Assembly (NCBI RefSeq): GCF_002374315.1
Contig: NZ_NWUX01000035.1
Coordinates: forward strand, 1 to 33,667
DNA length: 33,667 nt
Direction of reading: 5' to 3'
Source of the DNA: Vreelandella nigrificans
GTDB lineage: Bacteria; Pseudomonadota; Gammaproteobacteria; Pseudomonadales; Halomonadaceae
This document shows positions 8,582 to 16,022 of this stretch, in pieces. Under the pieces are notes generated by a model. That model worked only from the letters and a program-made list of their open reading frames with translations, ran no database searches and was not told where the DNA came from. How positions within the stretch are numbered: position 1 is the stretch's first letter; each line of letters opens with the position of its first letter. The translations under genes and the position numbers were made by a program.

Positions 8582-9058
8582 ATGTCCCTTGAACTTGGCC
8601 AGCCAATACCAGACTTTACCGCTTCAGCAACGAGCGACACCACATTTACTCTATCAGCCCTACGTGGCAAACAAGTCGTTGTGTACTTCTATCCGAAAGC
8701 CAGTACTCCAGGCTGCACCACCGAAGGCGGTGATTTTCGCGACCGCAAAGCTCAGTTTGACGCAGCTAACACGGTAATCATAGGTGTTTCACGCGACGGC
8801 ATACGTGCCCAGGAGAACTTTAAAGCCAAGCAAGACTTTAACTTCGAGCTCATCTCTGACAAGGATGAAAGCGTTTGCCAGCTGTTCGATGTCATTAAAT
8901 TAAAAAAATTGTATGGCAAAGAGCACTTGGGAATCGAGCGTAGCACCTTCTTAATCGATAGCGAGGGCAACCTTGCTCACGAGTGGCGGGGCGTGAAAGT
9001 GCCAGGCCACGTTGATGAGGTGCTAGCCGCTGCTCAAGCACTGCACAACGGGCACTGA
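8582..9058 (+). CDS. bcp: Thiol peroxidase / bacterioferritin comigratory protein (PrxQ/BCP peroxiredoxin)
   Basis: The 158-residue thioredoxin-fold peroxidase reduces hydrogen and organic peroxides in the cytoplasm. The peroxidatic cysteine is Cys45 in the PKASTPGCTTE motif. Position 50, where E. coli BCP has its resolving cysteine, is Gly here. The only other cysteine is Cys99 in SVCQLFDV, which E. coli also has. The enzyme therefore probably works as a 1-Cys type or resolves through a partner thiol. AAGGAG ends 5 bases before the ATG, below a consensus promoter. It is divergent from dapA and convergent with the permease gene, an arrangement also seen around bcp in Pseudomonas. Confidence 0.95.
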   Translation: MSLELGQPIPDFTASATSDTTFTLSALRGKQVVVYFYPKASTPGCTTEGGDFRDRKAQFDAANTVIIGVSRDGIRAQENFKAKQDFNFELISDKDESVCQLFDVIKLKKLYGKEHLGIERSTFLIDSEGNLAHEWRGVKVPGHVDEVLAAAQALHNGH

Positions 9059-9086
9059 GCAGAAACCCTCAGTAGTCCGCGCCCAT

Positions 9087-9112
9087 GCGCCCCGTTTAAG
9101 CGGTTGGGGCGC
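9087..9112 (+). terminator. Terminator-like hairpin after bcp
   Basis: GCGCCCC (9087-9093) and GGGGCGC (9106-9112) form a perfect 7-bp GC-rich stem with a 12-base loop, 28 bases after the bcp stop. Only a short T-poor tail (AGTTATT) follows. It lies between convergent genes and may serve both. Confidence 0.55.
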
Positions 9113-9144
9113 AGTTATTCCCTAAGCAATTATTCCCTAAACAG

Positions 9145-10257
9145 TTACTCTCTGGGCAGTTCTTGCCCTGAATGGTTTAGCAAACGGTCTTCGTCTATCT
9201 CTTCGATCCCTCTAGGCCAGGCGTACACAAGTGCTTTAAGCAGCGTCGCCAGCGGTATCGCAAAAAAGATTCCCCAAAACCCCCAGATACCGCCAAAAAA
9301 CAGTACCGCGACGATAATTGAAACGGGATGAATATTGTTGGTTTCCGAAAATAGTATGGGTGCCAACACATTACCATCCAGTGCCTGAATCACCCCGTAA
9401 GCCACCAACACATAAGCAAACTGCTCGCTGATCCCAAAATGGAAGCCTGCTACTGCAGCAACAGGTAGCGTGGCGACCGCCGCGCCAATATAGGGCACCA
9501 GCACAGACAACCCGACCAACACCGCAAGCAACGCCGTATAAGGCAAACCAAAGAAAGCAAACGTGAAGAAAGCTACACTGCCAACAATAATGATCTCAAT
9601 AAACTTACCGCGGATATAGTTGGCAATCTGATGGTCCATTTCGTGCCAGATACGGGTTAACAGAGTACGTTTCTGTGGCAATAAGGAAAGTATAAAACCG
9701 ACCAAGGCCTGTCGGTCTTTGAGCATGAAAAAAACCAAAATGGGCACTAACACCAAATAAATAATCAGTGACATGACGTTACCCAGAGAGGCCAGCGAAA
9801 GGGTTAAGGCACGCTGCCCTAACTGGCTGATCTCACGCCCGGCAACGCCTATCCAGCTTTGCATTTGGTCAGGCGTAATCAGGTTCGGGTAGCGAGCCTG
9901 AAGCTCATCCAGCCATCCCTGTCCACTGGCAAACATACGTGGCGTTTCCTGCACAAGCCCCACCAGCTGATTCCAAATCAGCGGCATTAGAATAAATGCC
10001 AGCGTCAACAGCACGCTAATAAAGCCCAAAAAAACCATAATCACGGAAAGTAAGTGCGGCACACCACGCCGCGTGAGCACATTCACCACACCTTGCAGCA
10101 GAAACGCCAGCACCAGCGCAGTAAAAAATGGCGCCAGCATACGACCAAACCAGATAATGGCTGCAAAGCCCGCAACTAAGACCACCAGAAGAATTAACGC
10201 CTCTTCGTCTGAAAAGTAGCGATCAATCCAACTTTTCAGAATAGTGCGCATGATCAT
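9145..10257 (-). CDS. AI-2E family (PerM-like) membrane transporter
   Basis: The 370-residue inner membrane protein has about eight hydrophobic helices: two or three near residues 20-95, a soluble segment about 100-160 (WNQLVGLVQETPRMF...), then a dense membrane half with the family motif LVPYIGAAVATLPVA near 255-270 and FGGIWGFWGIFFAIPLATLLKA near 325-345. The family includes TqsA, YdiK and PerM; members export varied small molecules and the substrate here cannot be read from sequence. The first ATG overlaps the stop of the upstream TusA-like gene in an ATGA, so the two are translationally coupled. A second ATG six bases on is also possible. The last residues are charged and cytoplasmic. Confidence 0.9.
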   Translation of the reverse strand: MIMRTILKSWIDRYFSDEEALILLVVLVAGFAAIIWFGRMLAPFFTALVLAFLLQGVVNVLTRRGVPHLLSVIMVFLGFISVLLTLAFILMPLIWNQLVGLVQETPRMFASGQGWLDELQARYPNLITPDQMQSWIGVAGREISQLGQRALTLSLASLGNVMSLIIYLVLVPILVFFMLKDRQALVGFILSLLPQKRTLLTRIWHEMDHQIANYIRGKFIEIIIVGSVAFFTFAFFGLPYTALLAVLVGLSVLVPYIGAAVATLPVAAVAGFHFGISEQFAYVLVAYGVIQALDGNVLAPILFSETNNIHPVSIIVAVLFFGGIWGFWGIFFAIPLATLLKALVYAWPRGIEEIDEDRLLNHSGQELPRE

Positions 10258-10505
10258 GAGTGTGTATTCCCTGCTTTACGTATCCAAAAAAAGTACATCT
10301 CTTCACGCTGCTCACGCCGTTCCAGCACATGAGGGCTCTGCTCAGCAAATGATGCCATATCTCGCCAAGCCCCCACATCAGTCGCTCTAATTTCTAACAG
10401 CTGGCCGGGCGCAAGCCCTGACAGCGCCTGTTTTGCCTTCAATAACGGTAACGGGCAGTGCAACCCACACGCATCAAGTATTAAATCAGGGGTTTGCTCA
10501 GACAT
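10254..10505 (-). CDS. TusA/SirA-family sulfur carrier protein
   Basis: I start this 83-residue protein at the ATG at 10505 (MSEQTPDL), because GGGAGAGG lies just before it; a longer frame from 10547 has no such site. The family motif C-P-L-P is present (Cys17 in GLHCPLPLLKAKQAL) with an additional Cys13. The conserved cysteine carries persulfide sulfur for tRNA thiolation or molybdenum-cofactor and other sulfur transfer. The gene order TusA-like, permease, bcp, with bepA and nadA on the other side, matches the Pseudomonas aeruginosa PA1004-PA1008 region as I recall it, where the TusA-like protein differs from the canonical tRNA thiolation TusA. I therefore give no symbol. Confidence 0.9.
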   Translation of the reverse strand: MSEQTPDLILDACGLHCPLPLLKAKQALSGLAPGQLLEIRATDVGAWRDMASFAEQSPHVLERREQREEMYFFWIRKAGNTHS

Positions 10506-10669
10506 AACCTCTCCCTCAAAATGCTGCCTAATATGGCATTGTTGCATAAACTACTTTTTTGCGATGCCCGCCGTGAATTTGATTTAACGGCACTTCCCTG
10601 CCTGAATCAATGTCACACCCTTGTTCTCTGCGTATATTACTTGAAGACAGGATCACTAATGAGGATGCC

Positions 10670-12130
10670 ATGCCGCACCTTCGCACTATTTGCCCACGCT
10701 GGGCTTATGCGCTTGCCTTTGCACTGAGTACAGCTGCCGTTAGCCCTACTGGTCACGCCTTCGATGATTACCAGTTGCCAAGCCTTGGTGGTGCAGCCAC
10801 CTCAGTGAGCAACGAGGAGTATCGTTTAGGCCGTGCGTGGCTGCGCCAGTTTCGTGCGCACGCCCCACAGTGGCAGGATCCGATTGTCAGTGACTATCTC
10901 CAAGGGTTAATCGCCCGTCTAGCGCCCCATAGTCAGCTTGGCAACCTGCAAACCATCATAGTAATGGTCGATAATCGCTCGCTCAACGCATTTGCCGTCC
11001 CTGGCGGTGTGGTGGGCATCAACTCAGGGCTATTCGCCTTTGCCGAAGATGAAGGCGCATTTGTTTCGGTACTTGCCCACGAGCTTGGACATCTATCACA
11101 GCGCCACTATGCTCGAGGCAGCGCCCGCGCTGAGCAAACCCAGCTTCCCGCCATGGCTGCCATGCTCGCGGGGATGTTAATTGCAGTAAGCGGTGCTGGT
11201 GACGCAGGTATTGCCACCGCCATGGGCTCCCAGGCAGCAATGATCCAAGATCGGCTTACCTACTCACGCCGCTATGAGCAGGAGGCAGACCGGATCGGGC
11301 TTCAAGCCATGGCAAACGCTGGTTACGATCCAGAGGCCATGGTGCGCATGTTTGGCGCCATGCAACGCATGGCTCGCTTGCAGGGTGGAACGCCCCCAGA
11401 GTTCCTGCTGACTCACCCCGTCACGGATAGCCGCTTAAGCGATGCCCAGGCCCGCGCATCCCAGCTCAGTGTAGCCAACGCCTATACCAGTGACACCCTG
11501 TACGACATGATGCGCGCCCGAGCGCTACTGAGCATAAACCGCAACTCACCACAGCAGGCTGCTTCACGCCTTGCTCAGGAGAGTGTTTCAGAGCCAGCAC
11601 AGCGATATTTAGGTGCCCTAATTGCAGCACATAGTGGCCAAACGGACAGCGCCCTAAACACCATCGACCAGCTGGCCCGCGAACTTCCCGACTACAGCAT
11701 GCTGCCTGCCTCAGCCGCTAGCATTGCGCTTGACGCACAGCGTTACGAGGAGGCCATTACCCGAAGCCAACGTTTATTACGACTATCGCCTGACTATTTA
11801 CCCGCCCAATTGATATTAGCCGAGGCGCAGCTACAACGAGACCCTGAAGCCGCCTACAACCTACTTAGAGACGTTACTGCACACCATCCAGAAAACCCGC
11901 AAGGATTTAATCTCCTCGCAGAAGCAGCAGGCCGTAGCGGCTATAACGGCTGGGGGCATTTGGCTCGTGCGGAGCACCTACAGCTCACCGGCAGAGTAGA
12001 CCGTGGCATTCGACAACTCAGCATCGCTAAGGATGCGGCTCAGCAGGAGAATGACCAACAGGCGCTAGCACGCATTGAGCAACGGCGAGAAGCATTTATC
12101 GAGTATCGTAAAGCGCTGGATAAATTCTAA
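10670..12130 (+). CDS. bepA: Periplasmic M48 metalloprotease with TPR repeats (BepA/YfgC family)
   Basis: I place the start at the ATG at 10670, with GAGG 5 bases before it; this gives a clear signal peptide (AYALAFALSTAAVSPTGHA, cleavage near residue 30) and 486 residues, the normal family length. The zinc site is HELGH (137-141) with the third ligand Glu205 in YEQEADRIG, as in M48 peptidases. The C-terminal half (about 270-486) has helical TPR-like repeats (SMLPASAASIALDAQRY, LSPDYLPAQLILAEAQL). BepA both promotes assembly and degrades misfolded forms of beta-barrel proteins such as LptD at the BAM complex. This matters in a window encoding BamC, a TolC-like protein and a trimeric autotransporter. 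It is divergent from the TusA-like gene. Confidence 0.94.
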   Translation: MPHLRTICPRWAYALAFALSTAAVSPTGHAFDDYQLPSLGGAATSVSNEEYRLGRAWLRQFRAHAPQWQDPIVSDYLQGLIARLAPHSQLGNLQTIIVMVDNRSLNAFAVPGGVVGINSGLFAFAEDEGAFVSVLAHELGHLSQRHYARGSARAEQTQLPAMAAMLAGMLIAVSGAGDAGIATAMGSQAAMIQDRLTYSRRYEQEADRIGLQAMANAGYDPEAMVRMFGAMQRMARLQGGTPPEFLLTHPVTDSRLSDAQARASQLSVANAYTSDTLYDMMRARALLSINRNSPQQAASRLAQESVSEPAQRYLGALIAAHSGQTDSALNTIDQLARELPDYSMLPASAASIALDAQRYEEAITRSQRLLRLSPDYLPAQLILAEAQLQRDPEAAYNLLRDVTAHHPENPQGFNLLAEAAGRSGYNGWGHLARAEHLQLTGRVDRGIRQLSIAKDAAQQENDQQALARIEQRREAFIEYRKALDKF

Positions 12131-12141
12131 CGTGCATATAA

Positions 12142-12174
12142 CACAGCCCGAGTGCTATTCGCATTCGGGCTGTG
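12142..12174. terminator. Bidirectional hairpin between convergent bepA and nadA
   Basis: CACAGCCCGA (12142-12151) and TCGGGCTGTG (12165-12174) form a 10-bp stem that continues through a G-T pair and TGC/GCA to a 5-base loop. It is 11 bases past the bepA stop and 35 past the nadA stop. Clear T-runs are missing on both sides, but the stem strength and the convergent position make termination likely. Confidence 0.7.
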
Positions 12175-12209
12175 ACGGCTGGCTCAGGTTTTAAGCTTTA
12201 AGTTAAGCA

Positions 12210-13250
12210 TCAGGCGTTAAAATTTAGCATTCGCTCTAATGGCTTTAGCGCCTGATGGCGTAACGCATCATCGACAAAGATCTCGCCGCTACCGTGGCGC
12301 AGTGCGCCTGCCAGGTTGTCCAGAGCATTCATGGCCATCCATGGGCAATGGGCACAGCTTCGGCAAGTCGCACCGTTACCAGCGGTTGGTGCCTCAAACA
12401 ACGTCTTACCCGGCACCGCCTGCTGCATCTTGAAGAAAATGCCTCGATCAGTGGCTACAATCAGCTGGTCATTGGGCAGCACTTGTGCTGCTTTAATTAG
12501 CTGTGACGTTGAACCCGCAACATCGGCCAGCTTAACTACCGCCTCCGGCGACTCTGGATGTACTAGCACCGCGGCATCAGGATAAAGACGCTTAAGATCC
12601 TCAATCCCCTTTGCCTTAAACTCTTCATGAACAATACAAGCGCCGTCCCACATCAGCATATCAGCGCCCGTTTTCTTCTGAATGTAGCCCCCCAGATGCT
12701 TATCAGGTGCCCATAGAATTTTTTCGCCGTTAGCTTGCAGGTGCTCAATTACCTCAACCGCAATGGATGATGTTACCACCCAATCGGCACGCGCTTTCAC
12801 TGCAGCTGACGTGTTGGCATATACCACCACTGTGCGGTCAGGGTGCGCATCGCAGAAGGCACTAAACTCGTCGGCGGGGCAGCCAATGTCCAGAGAACAA
12901 GTAGCCTCCAGAGTAGGCATTAAAACGCGTTTTTCCGGAGAGAGAATTTTGGCCGTCTCCCCCATAAAACGCACCCCTGCAACCACCAATGTAGTGGCAT
13001 CATGGCGCGCCCCAAAGCGTGCCATCTCCAGGGAATCAGCTACGCAGCCGCCAGTCTCTTCAGCCAGTTGTTGAATAGCGTCGTCAGTATAGTAATGCGC
13101 AACCAACACCGCATTATGGGCCTTAAGCAACTGCTTGATTTCAGCGACCCGAGCTTCATCTTCCGCAGGAATGCGGGTTGGGCAGTACGGGCTAGGAAGC
13201 GGAGCATCAAGCTCAGCTTGGGAAGTCATAATAGTCATCGTGTCTACCAC
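12210..13250 (-). CDS. nadA: Quinolinate synthase A
   Basis: This 4Fe-4S enzyme condenses iminoaspartate with dihydroxyacetone phosphate to quinolinate in NAD synthesis. It has the three conserved cluster cysteines: Cys118 (LEATCSLDIGC), Cys205 (MWDGACIVHE) and Cys302 in the CxxCxxC segment ATCRSCAHCPWM, counted from the GTG at 13250. VLVAHYYTDDAIQ and PDKHLGGYIQKKTG are typical. Three starts are possible: GTG 13250, ATG 13238 and ATG 13229. None has a good ribosome binding site, so the start is uncertain by up to seven residues. It is convergent with bepA; a GC-rich leader with hairpins lies upstream. Confidence 0.96.
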   Translation of the reverse strand: MVDTMTIMTSQAELDAPLPSPYCPTRIPAEDEARVAEIKQLLKAHNAVLVAHYYTDDAIQQLAEETGGCVADSLEMARFGARHDATTLVVAGVRFMGETAKILSPEKRVLMPTLEATCSLDIGCPADEFSAFCDAHPDRTVVVYANTSAAVKARADWVVTSSIAVEVIEHLQANGEKILWAPDKHLGGYIQKKTGADMLMWDGACIVHEEFKAKGIEDLKRLYPDAAVLVHPESPEAVVKLADVAGSTSQLIKAAQVLPNDQLIVATDRGIFFKMQQAVPGKTLFEAPTAGNGATCRSCAHCPWMAMNALDNLAGALRHGSGEIFVDDALRHQALKPLERMLNFNA

Positions 13251-13486
13251 TGTGACGAACAGGGAATCCCCCTGTTAAACACCGGCCACGGTATGCGCAC
13301 TCCGCACACACCGCACTCGATGCGACGGGCCGCTGCGTCTCTCGCGGTGGCTCGCCGCTCTGCCCACCGCCAAGGTGGACAGCACTACCGTGACATCTCG
13401 GTAGCTGTAACTAGGACTAGTGTGGCGTCAAAATGTTACTCACTGCAAGCATAATGTGTGCTTCAAGACTCGCCATCACCACATAG
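13251..13486 (-). promoter_or_regulatory. nadA upstream leader with several hairpins and a possible promoter
   Basis: This 236-base stretch holds no gene I can support. On the minus strand a possible -35 TTGACG (13426-13431) and -10 TACAGC (13404-13409) are 16 bases apart, giving a leader of about 150 bases before nadA. The leader is unusually GC-rich and contains small hairpins, including CTACCG/CGGTAG near 13385-13404 and CCACC/GGTGG near 13365-13379. The promoter is a weak match. Confidence 0.35.
13258..13276 (-). promoter_or_regulatory. Inverted repeat directly upstream of nadA
   Basis: AACAGGG (13258-13264) and CCCTGTT (13270-13276) form a perfect 7-bp inverted repeat with a 5-base spacer, 7 bases above the possible GTG start. 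It could be an operator or an RNA hairpin that limits ribosome access. I cannot assign a regulator. Confidence 0.35.
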
Positions 13487-13521
13487 CAAAACGCCCCTGG
13501 CAGCAAGCTACCAAGGGCGTT
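13487..13521 (-). terminator. Terminator of the tRNA-Lys operon
   Basis: On the minus strand AACGCCC and GGGCGTT (13490-13496 and 13515-13521 on the plus strand) form a stem followed by TTTTGC. It starts 5 bases after the 3' CCA of the second-transcribed tRNA, the expected place for a Rho-independent terminator. Confidence 0.7.
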
Positions 13522-13526
13522 GAATT

Positions 13527-13602
13527 TGGTGGGTCGTGTAGGATTCGAACCTACGACCAATTGATTAAAAGTCAACTGCTCTACCAACTGAGCTAACGAC
13601 CC
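13527..13602 (-). tRNA. tRNA-Lys (anticodon TTT)
   Basis: The 76-base gene folds as a complete cloverleaf: acceptor GGGTCGT/ACGACCC, D-loop AGCTCAGTTGGTAGAGC, anticodon loop CTTTTAA with anticodon TTT, T-arm GTAGGTTCGAATCCTAC, and an encoded CCA end. It is identical to the copy at 13653-13728 and lies downstream of it on the same strand, probably in one transcript. Confidence 0.97.
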
Positions 13603-13615
13603 AAATTTTGCTGCA

Positions 13616-13643
13616 CGCCAATGATGCTACATGGCGTTTTTTT
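13616..13643 (+). terminator. Plus-strand terminator-like hairpin between the two tRNAs
   Basis: CGCCA (13616-13620) pairs with TGGCG (13632-13636), with TG/CA extending past one bulged A, and a run of seven T follows on the plus strand. The tRNAs run on the minus strand, so this signal faces the opposite way and may block antisense transcripts from entering the tRNA operon. Confidence 0.45.
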
Positions 13644-13652
13644 CTGCTCGAG

Positions 13653-13728
13653 TGGTGGGTCGTGTAGGATTCGAACCTACGACCAATTGATTAAAAGTCA
13701 ACTGCTCTACCAACTGAGCTAACGACCC
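13653..13728 (-). tRNA. tRNA-Lys (anticodon TTT), second identical copy
   Basis: This copy has the same 76 bases as 13527-13602, with a TTT anticodon and an encoded CCA. It is the promoter-proximal copy. Tandem identical lysine tRNAs are common in gammaproteobacteria and fit the recalled neighbourhood of nadA in Pseudomonas. Confidence 0.97.
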
Positions 13729-13744
13729 CCTCGAACGGATGCAT

Positions 13745-13773
13745 ATAGTACAGATCTCACCGATAGCTAGCAA
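13745..13773 (-). promoter_or_regulatory. Sigma-70 promoter of the tRNA-Lys operon
   Basis: On the minus strand a -35 TTGCTA (13768-13773) and a -10 TACTAT (13745-13750) are separated by 17 bases. The -10 ends 16 bases before the first base of the promoter-proximal tRNA, leaving a short leader, as is usual for stable RNA genes. Confidence 0.65.
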
Positions 13774-14319
13774 GCGTTTTTTGACAAAACGTTGCAAGAC
13801 AATGGATAAGGATCAATGGCTCCCCAAAGCCCTCTGAAAAGTAGTAATGATGTTGTCTTGGCCGACTGAATACTCCGTACTCAAAAGCAGGGTTTTCCAT
13901 ATATATACACGCAGAAGGGTTCTGCATAAAAAATAACATTTATCCGATCACCAGAACCTAATTACACCTAAGGCGATCTAGCCCATCAACTGTTGTATCA
14001 AAGACCTACCACCGCATTATCTATCGCGTTTTTCAAAACACTCTCAGCAACCCCTTAGTAATTCTGGAACTACAATGACGAGTGTTCTAATATAAGAACT
14101 AAAGGCATTAATCATCAACAAAAGCTGGCCTTTATCAACCCAAGACTCATGCTATTTTCTCAACAATGTGGGCACGTCATGAACCAGAAGGCTCAAAAAC
14201 CCACCCATTAAAAATTAACAATAATAAATCAAAAACAATGAGCTACAAAAAACTCATCACCAAATAGATAAATCAATACGATATAGCGGTCAAAACTAGA
14301 AAATAGCAAGGAGAAAAAA
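13774..14319. other. AT-rich non-coding stretch at the start of the accessory region
   Basis: About 550 bases hold no gene I can support. Base composition shifts abruptly from the GC-rich housekeeping block to AT-rich sequence, as expected at the border of acquired DNA. A 60-codon minus-strand frame at 13757-13939 has no ribosome binding site or recognisable product. The promoter of the following plus-strand genes presumably lies in the last 150 bases, where AAGGAG precedes the next start codon. Confidence 0.5.
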
Positions 14320-15183
14320 ATGAATAACAACACTCCCTCTGATGCTAAATTTTATTACACTGATGACTTATCAGACCTCCCCCTGAATGGAGGAATAGCA
14401 AGTGACGATCTCTTCCACCTATCTGCAAAAGAAGAGTCAGGCGTTGTATTTAGTGGTCAAAACCCCGAAGCATCTCTCCCTAACTTAGCTCCCAGCGCAC
14501 TGGGCCAATGCCTATTTTCCCCGGCAACAGAAGAATCGACAAACTACTGCCATGTTAAGGTTCCGTTACTATCTGTCGGAACAACACAGTACCGCATCAT
14601 GCCGATGGCATATATTAATGCAACGGTATTCAACACCCCAGCCAGCATCCCACTTTTTGAGCCCGTAGAAGTCACAGAGTCAGGAGTACTAACCTTTAGA
14701 TACAAAGGCAAATACCCTTTATATACCATACTACATGGCGGTATTACCATGACAGTAAGGGTTAACGAATCAGGAATTGGCCGGTCGCGCATTACTCTTG
14801 TGCTAATTGCAATCAACGACGATCACAAGCCAAGCTGGGAAAAAGGACAAAACAATGGAAATATGTTTCTTGGCGCTAGTATGGCATCTCTTGATCAAGC
14901 CCCTACAGTCTTGGCGACTCCCAATGAATATACCGACGTAGAACCTGATAACCCCACAGATGGCTCAGCTTTGGATGGCCAATGGGTAAGAAAAACAATC
15001 CAGGTTTGCAAAGATGTAGTTTTCTACCCAGAAACTACCTATGCCTTCAGAATACTTTCTAGATCCTATGGGACAGTCAGCCATGTCGACTATGGATATA
15101 GATTTGAGTCCGGAGGATTCAGTTGCATGTTCGACGCTTCCGCTATTCTAAAGGCCAAACTGGCTCAGCTTAAGGATGAATAG
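14320..15183 (+). CDS. Unrecognised beta-rich protein upstream of hydrolase
   Basis: I do not recognise this 287-residue protein. An excellent AAGGAG site lies before the ATG. There is no signal peptide or membrane segment. The first 60 residues are acidic and low in hydrophobics; residues about 70-290 alternate in a pattern typical of beta-sandwich folds (PLFEPVEVTESGVLTFRYKG, GITMTVRVNESGIG, ITLVLIAINDDHKP, YAFRILSRSYG), with a few cysteines and a short helical C-terminus (AILKAKLAQL). The stop is only 2 bases from the start of the hydrolase gene, so the two are coupled and probably act together. The AT-rich composition suggests recent acquisition. It could be a binding or structural module, but that is only a guess from the fold pattern. 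Confidence 0.7.
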   Translation: MNNNTPSDAKFYYTDDLSDLPLNGGIASDDLFHLSAKEESGVVFSGQNPEASLPNLAPSALGQCLFSPATEESTNYCHVKVPLLSVGTTQYRIMPMAYINATVFNTPASIPLFEPVEVTESGVLTFRYKGKYPLYTILHGGITMTVRVNESGIGRSRITLVLIAINDDHKPSWEKGQNNGNMFLGASMASLDQAPTVLATPNEYTDVEPDNPTDGSALDGQWVRKTIQVCKDVVFYPETTYAFRILSRSYGTVSHVDYGYRFESGGFSCMFDASAILKAKLAQLKDE

Positions 15184-15185
15184 AA

Positions 15186-16022
15186 ATGGCATATACATAC
15201 GAGCAGATCGATAACATCCCTTTAGCAGAGAACTACCCTATACTCCACCCTCTTAAAAGAGAGAACTACTATTTTTCGGCGAGATATCATTATGATGATA
15301 GCTGGACATCCGTGTCAGAACATCCATTAGCCATATTCTTCCACGGTTCAGGTACATCACAACACTATAGCCCTACATCATATATAACATCCCCCCTAAT
15401 CTCTCGGGGATATAATGTAGTTACCTTCCATAATTTTGGATCTGGCAGCTCCTCATCCTCACCGAGGGCAAATACATATGGGAATGTGAACTCTCCTCTA
15501 TATTTTGGCTCTCAAATACGAAATGCTTGGTCTGTACAAGCGGCCATAGAATATTTCTCAGCCCCCAATCAACCTTTTTCTACCCCCTTTTTACTCTATG
15601 GCCATTCCATGGGGGCTTCATCGATCTTTGCTTGGTCCATGCTATCAGATTCCCCTGGCTTCGATTCAAAGGAAAAGGTTAAGTGTATAGTTGGGAATGG
15701 GGCAACCCAAGGAGCTAGTGGCAATTACCGATGGAATAATGTGAATAGAAACATTGCAACCATGAGTCAAATAATGCAGGAATGCAAACATCCTGCAATT
15801 GCCTTCTACGCCGATGCAGATGACATGGCCCCCCCTGATTATGCGAGAAAAATACAAGCGTCAATGCCTACTAGCTGTCCAATATATTTCATATCACCAG
15901 GAAATTATGGGCATAACTGGATGGGGAGCAGAGTATCTTTCTGGGCCAATTTAGCAGATGATTTATACAGCGACAAAACCATAATTATAAATGGAAATGA
16001 AGCCCTACTTGGCACAGGGTAG
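15186..16022 (+). CDS. Alpha/beta hydrolase, unknown substrate
   Basis: The 278-residue protein has the signs of an alpha/beta hydrolase. HGSG (53-56) is the oxyanion-hole strand end, GHSMGA carries the nucleophile Ser141 at the elbow, Asp212 or Asp213 sits in FYADADDMAPPDY, and His243 in GNYGHNW completes the triad. There is no signal peptide, so it is expected in the cytoplasm. Its ATG follows the upstream stop by 2 bases and uses AAGGA within that gene, pointing to translational coupling. Related enzymes include esterases, lipases and peptidases; substrate cannot be read from sequence. A second hydrolase of the same superfamily at 20302 flanks the large ligase fusion on the other side, though the two differ clearly in sequence. 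Confidence 0.85.
   Translation: MAYTYEQIDNIPLAENYPILHPLKRENYYFSARYHYDDSWTSVSEHPLAIFFHGSGTSQHYSPTSYITSPLISRGYNVVTFHNFGSGSSSSSPRANTYGNVNSPLYFGSQIRNAWSVQAAIEYFSAPNQPFSTPFLLYGHSMGASSIFAWSMLSDSPGFDSKEKVKCIVGNGATQGASGNYRWNNVNRNIATMSQIMQECKHPAIAFYADADDMAPPDYARKIQASMPTSCPIYFISPGNYGHNWMGSRVSFWANLADDLYSDKTIIINGNEALLGTG

Noticed and set aside
10506..10547. Longer N-terminus for the TusA-like protein
   Set aside because: The 14 extra residues lack a ribosome binding site and are atypical for the family, while GGGAGAGG lies just before the internal ATG at 10505.
10610..10669. Upstream start for BepA
   Set aside because: The extra 20 residues would bury the signal peptide; GAGG at 10661-10664 supports the ATG at 10670.
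13757..13939. 60-codon minus-strand frame after the tRNAs
   Set aside because: AT-rich, no ribosome binding site, no recognisable product, and it overlaps the tRNA promoter (-35 at 13768-13773).
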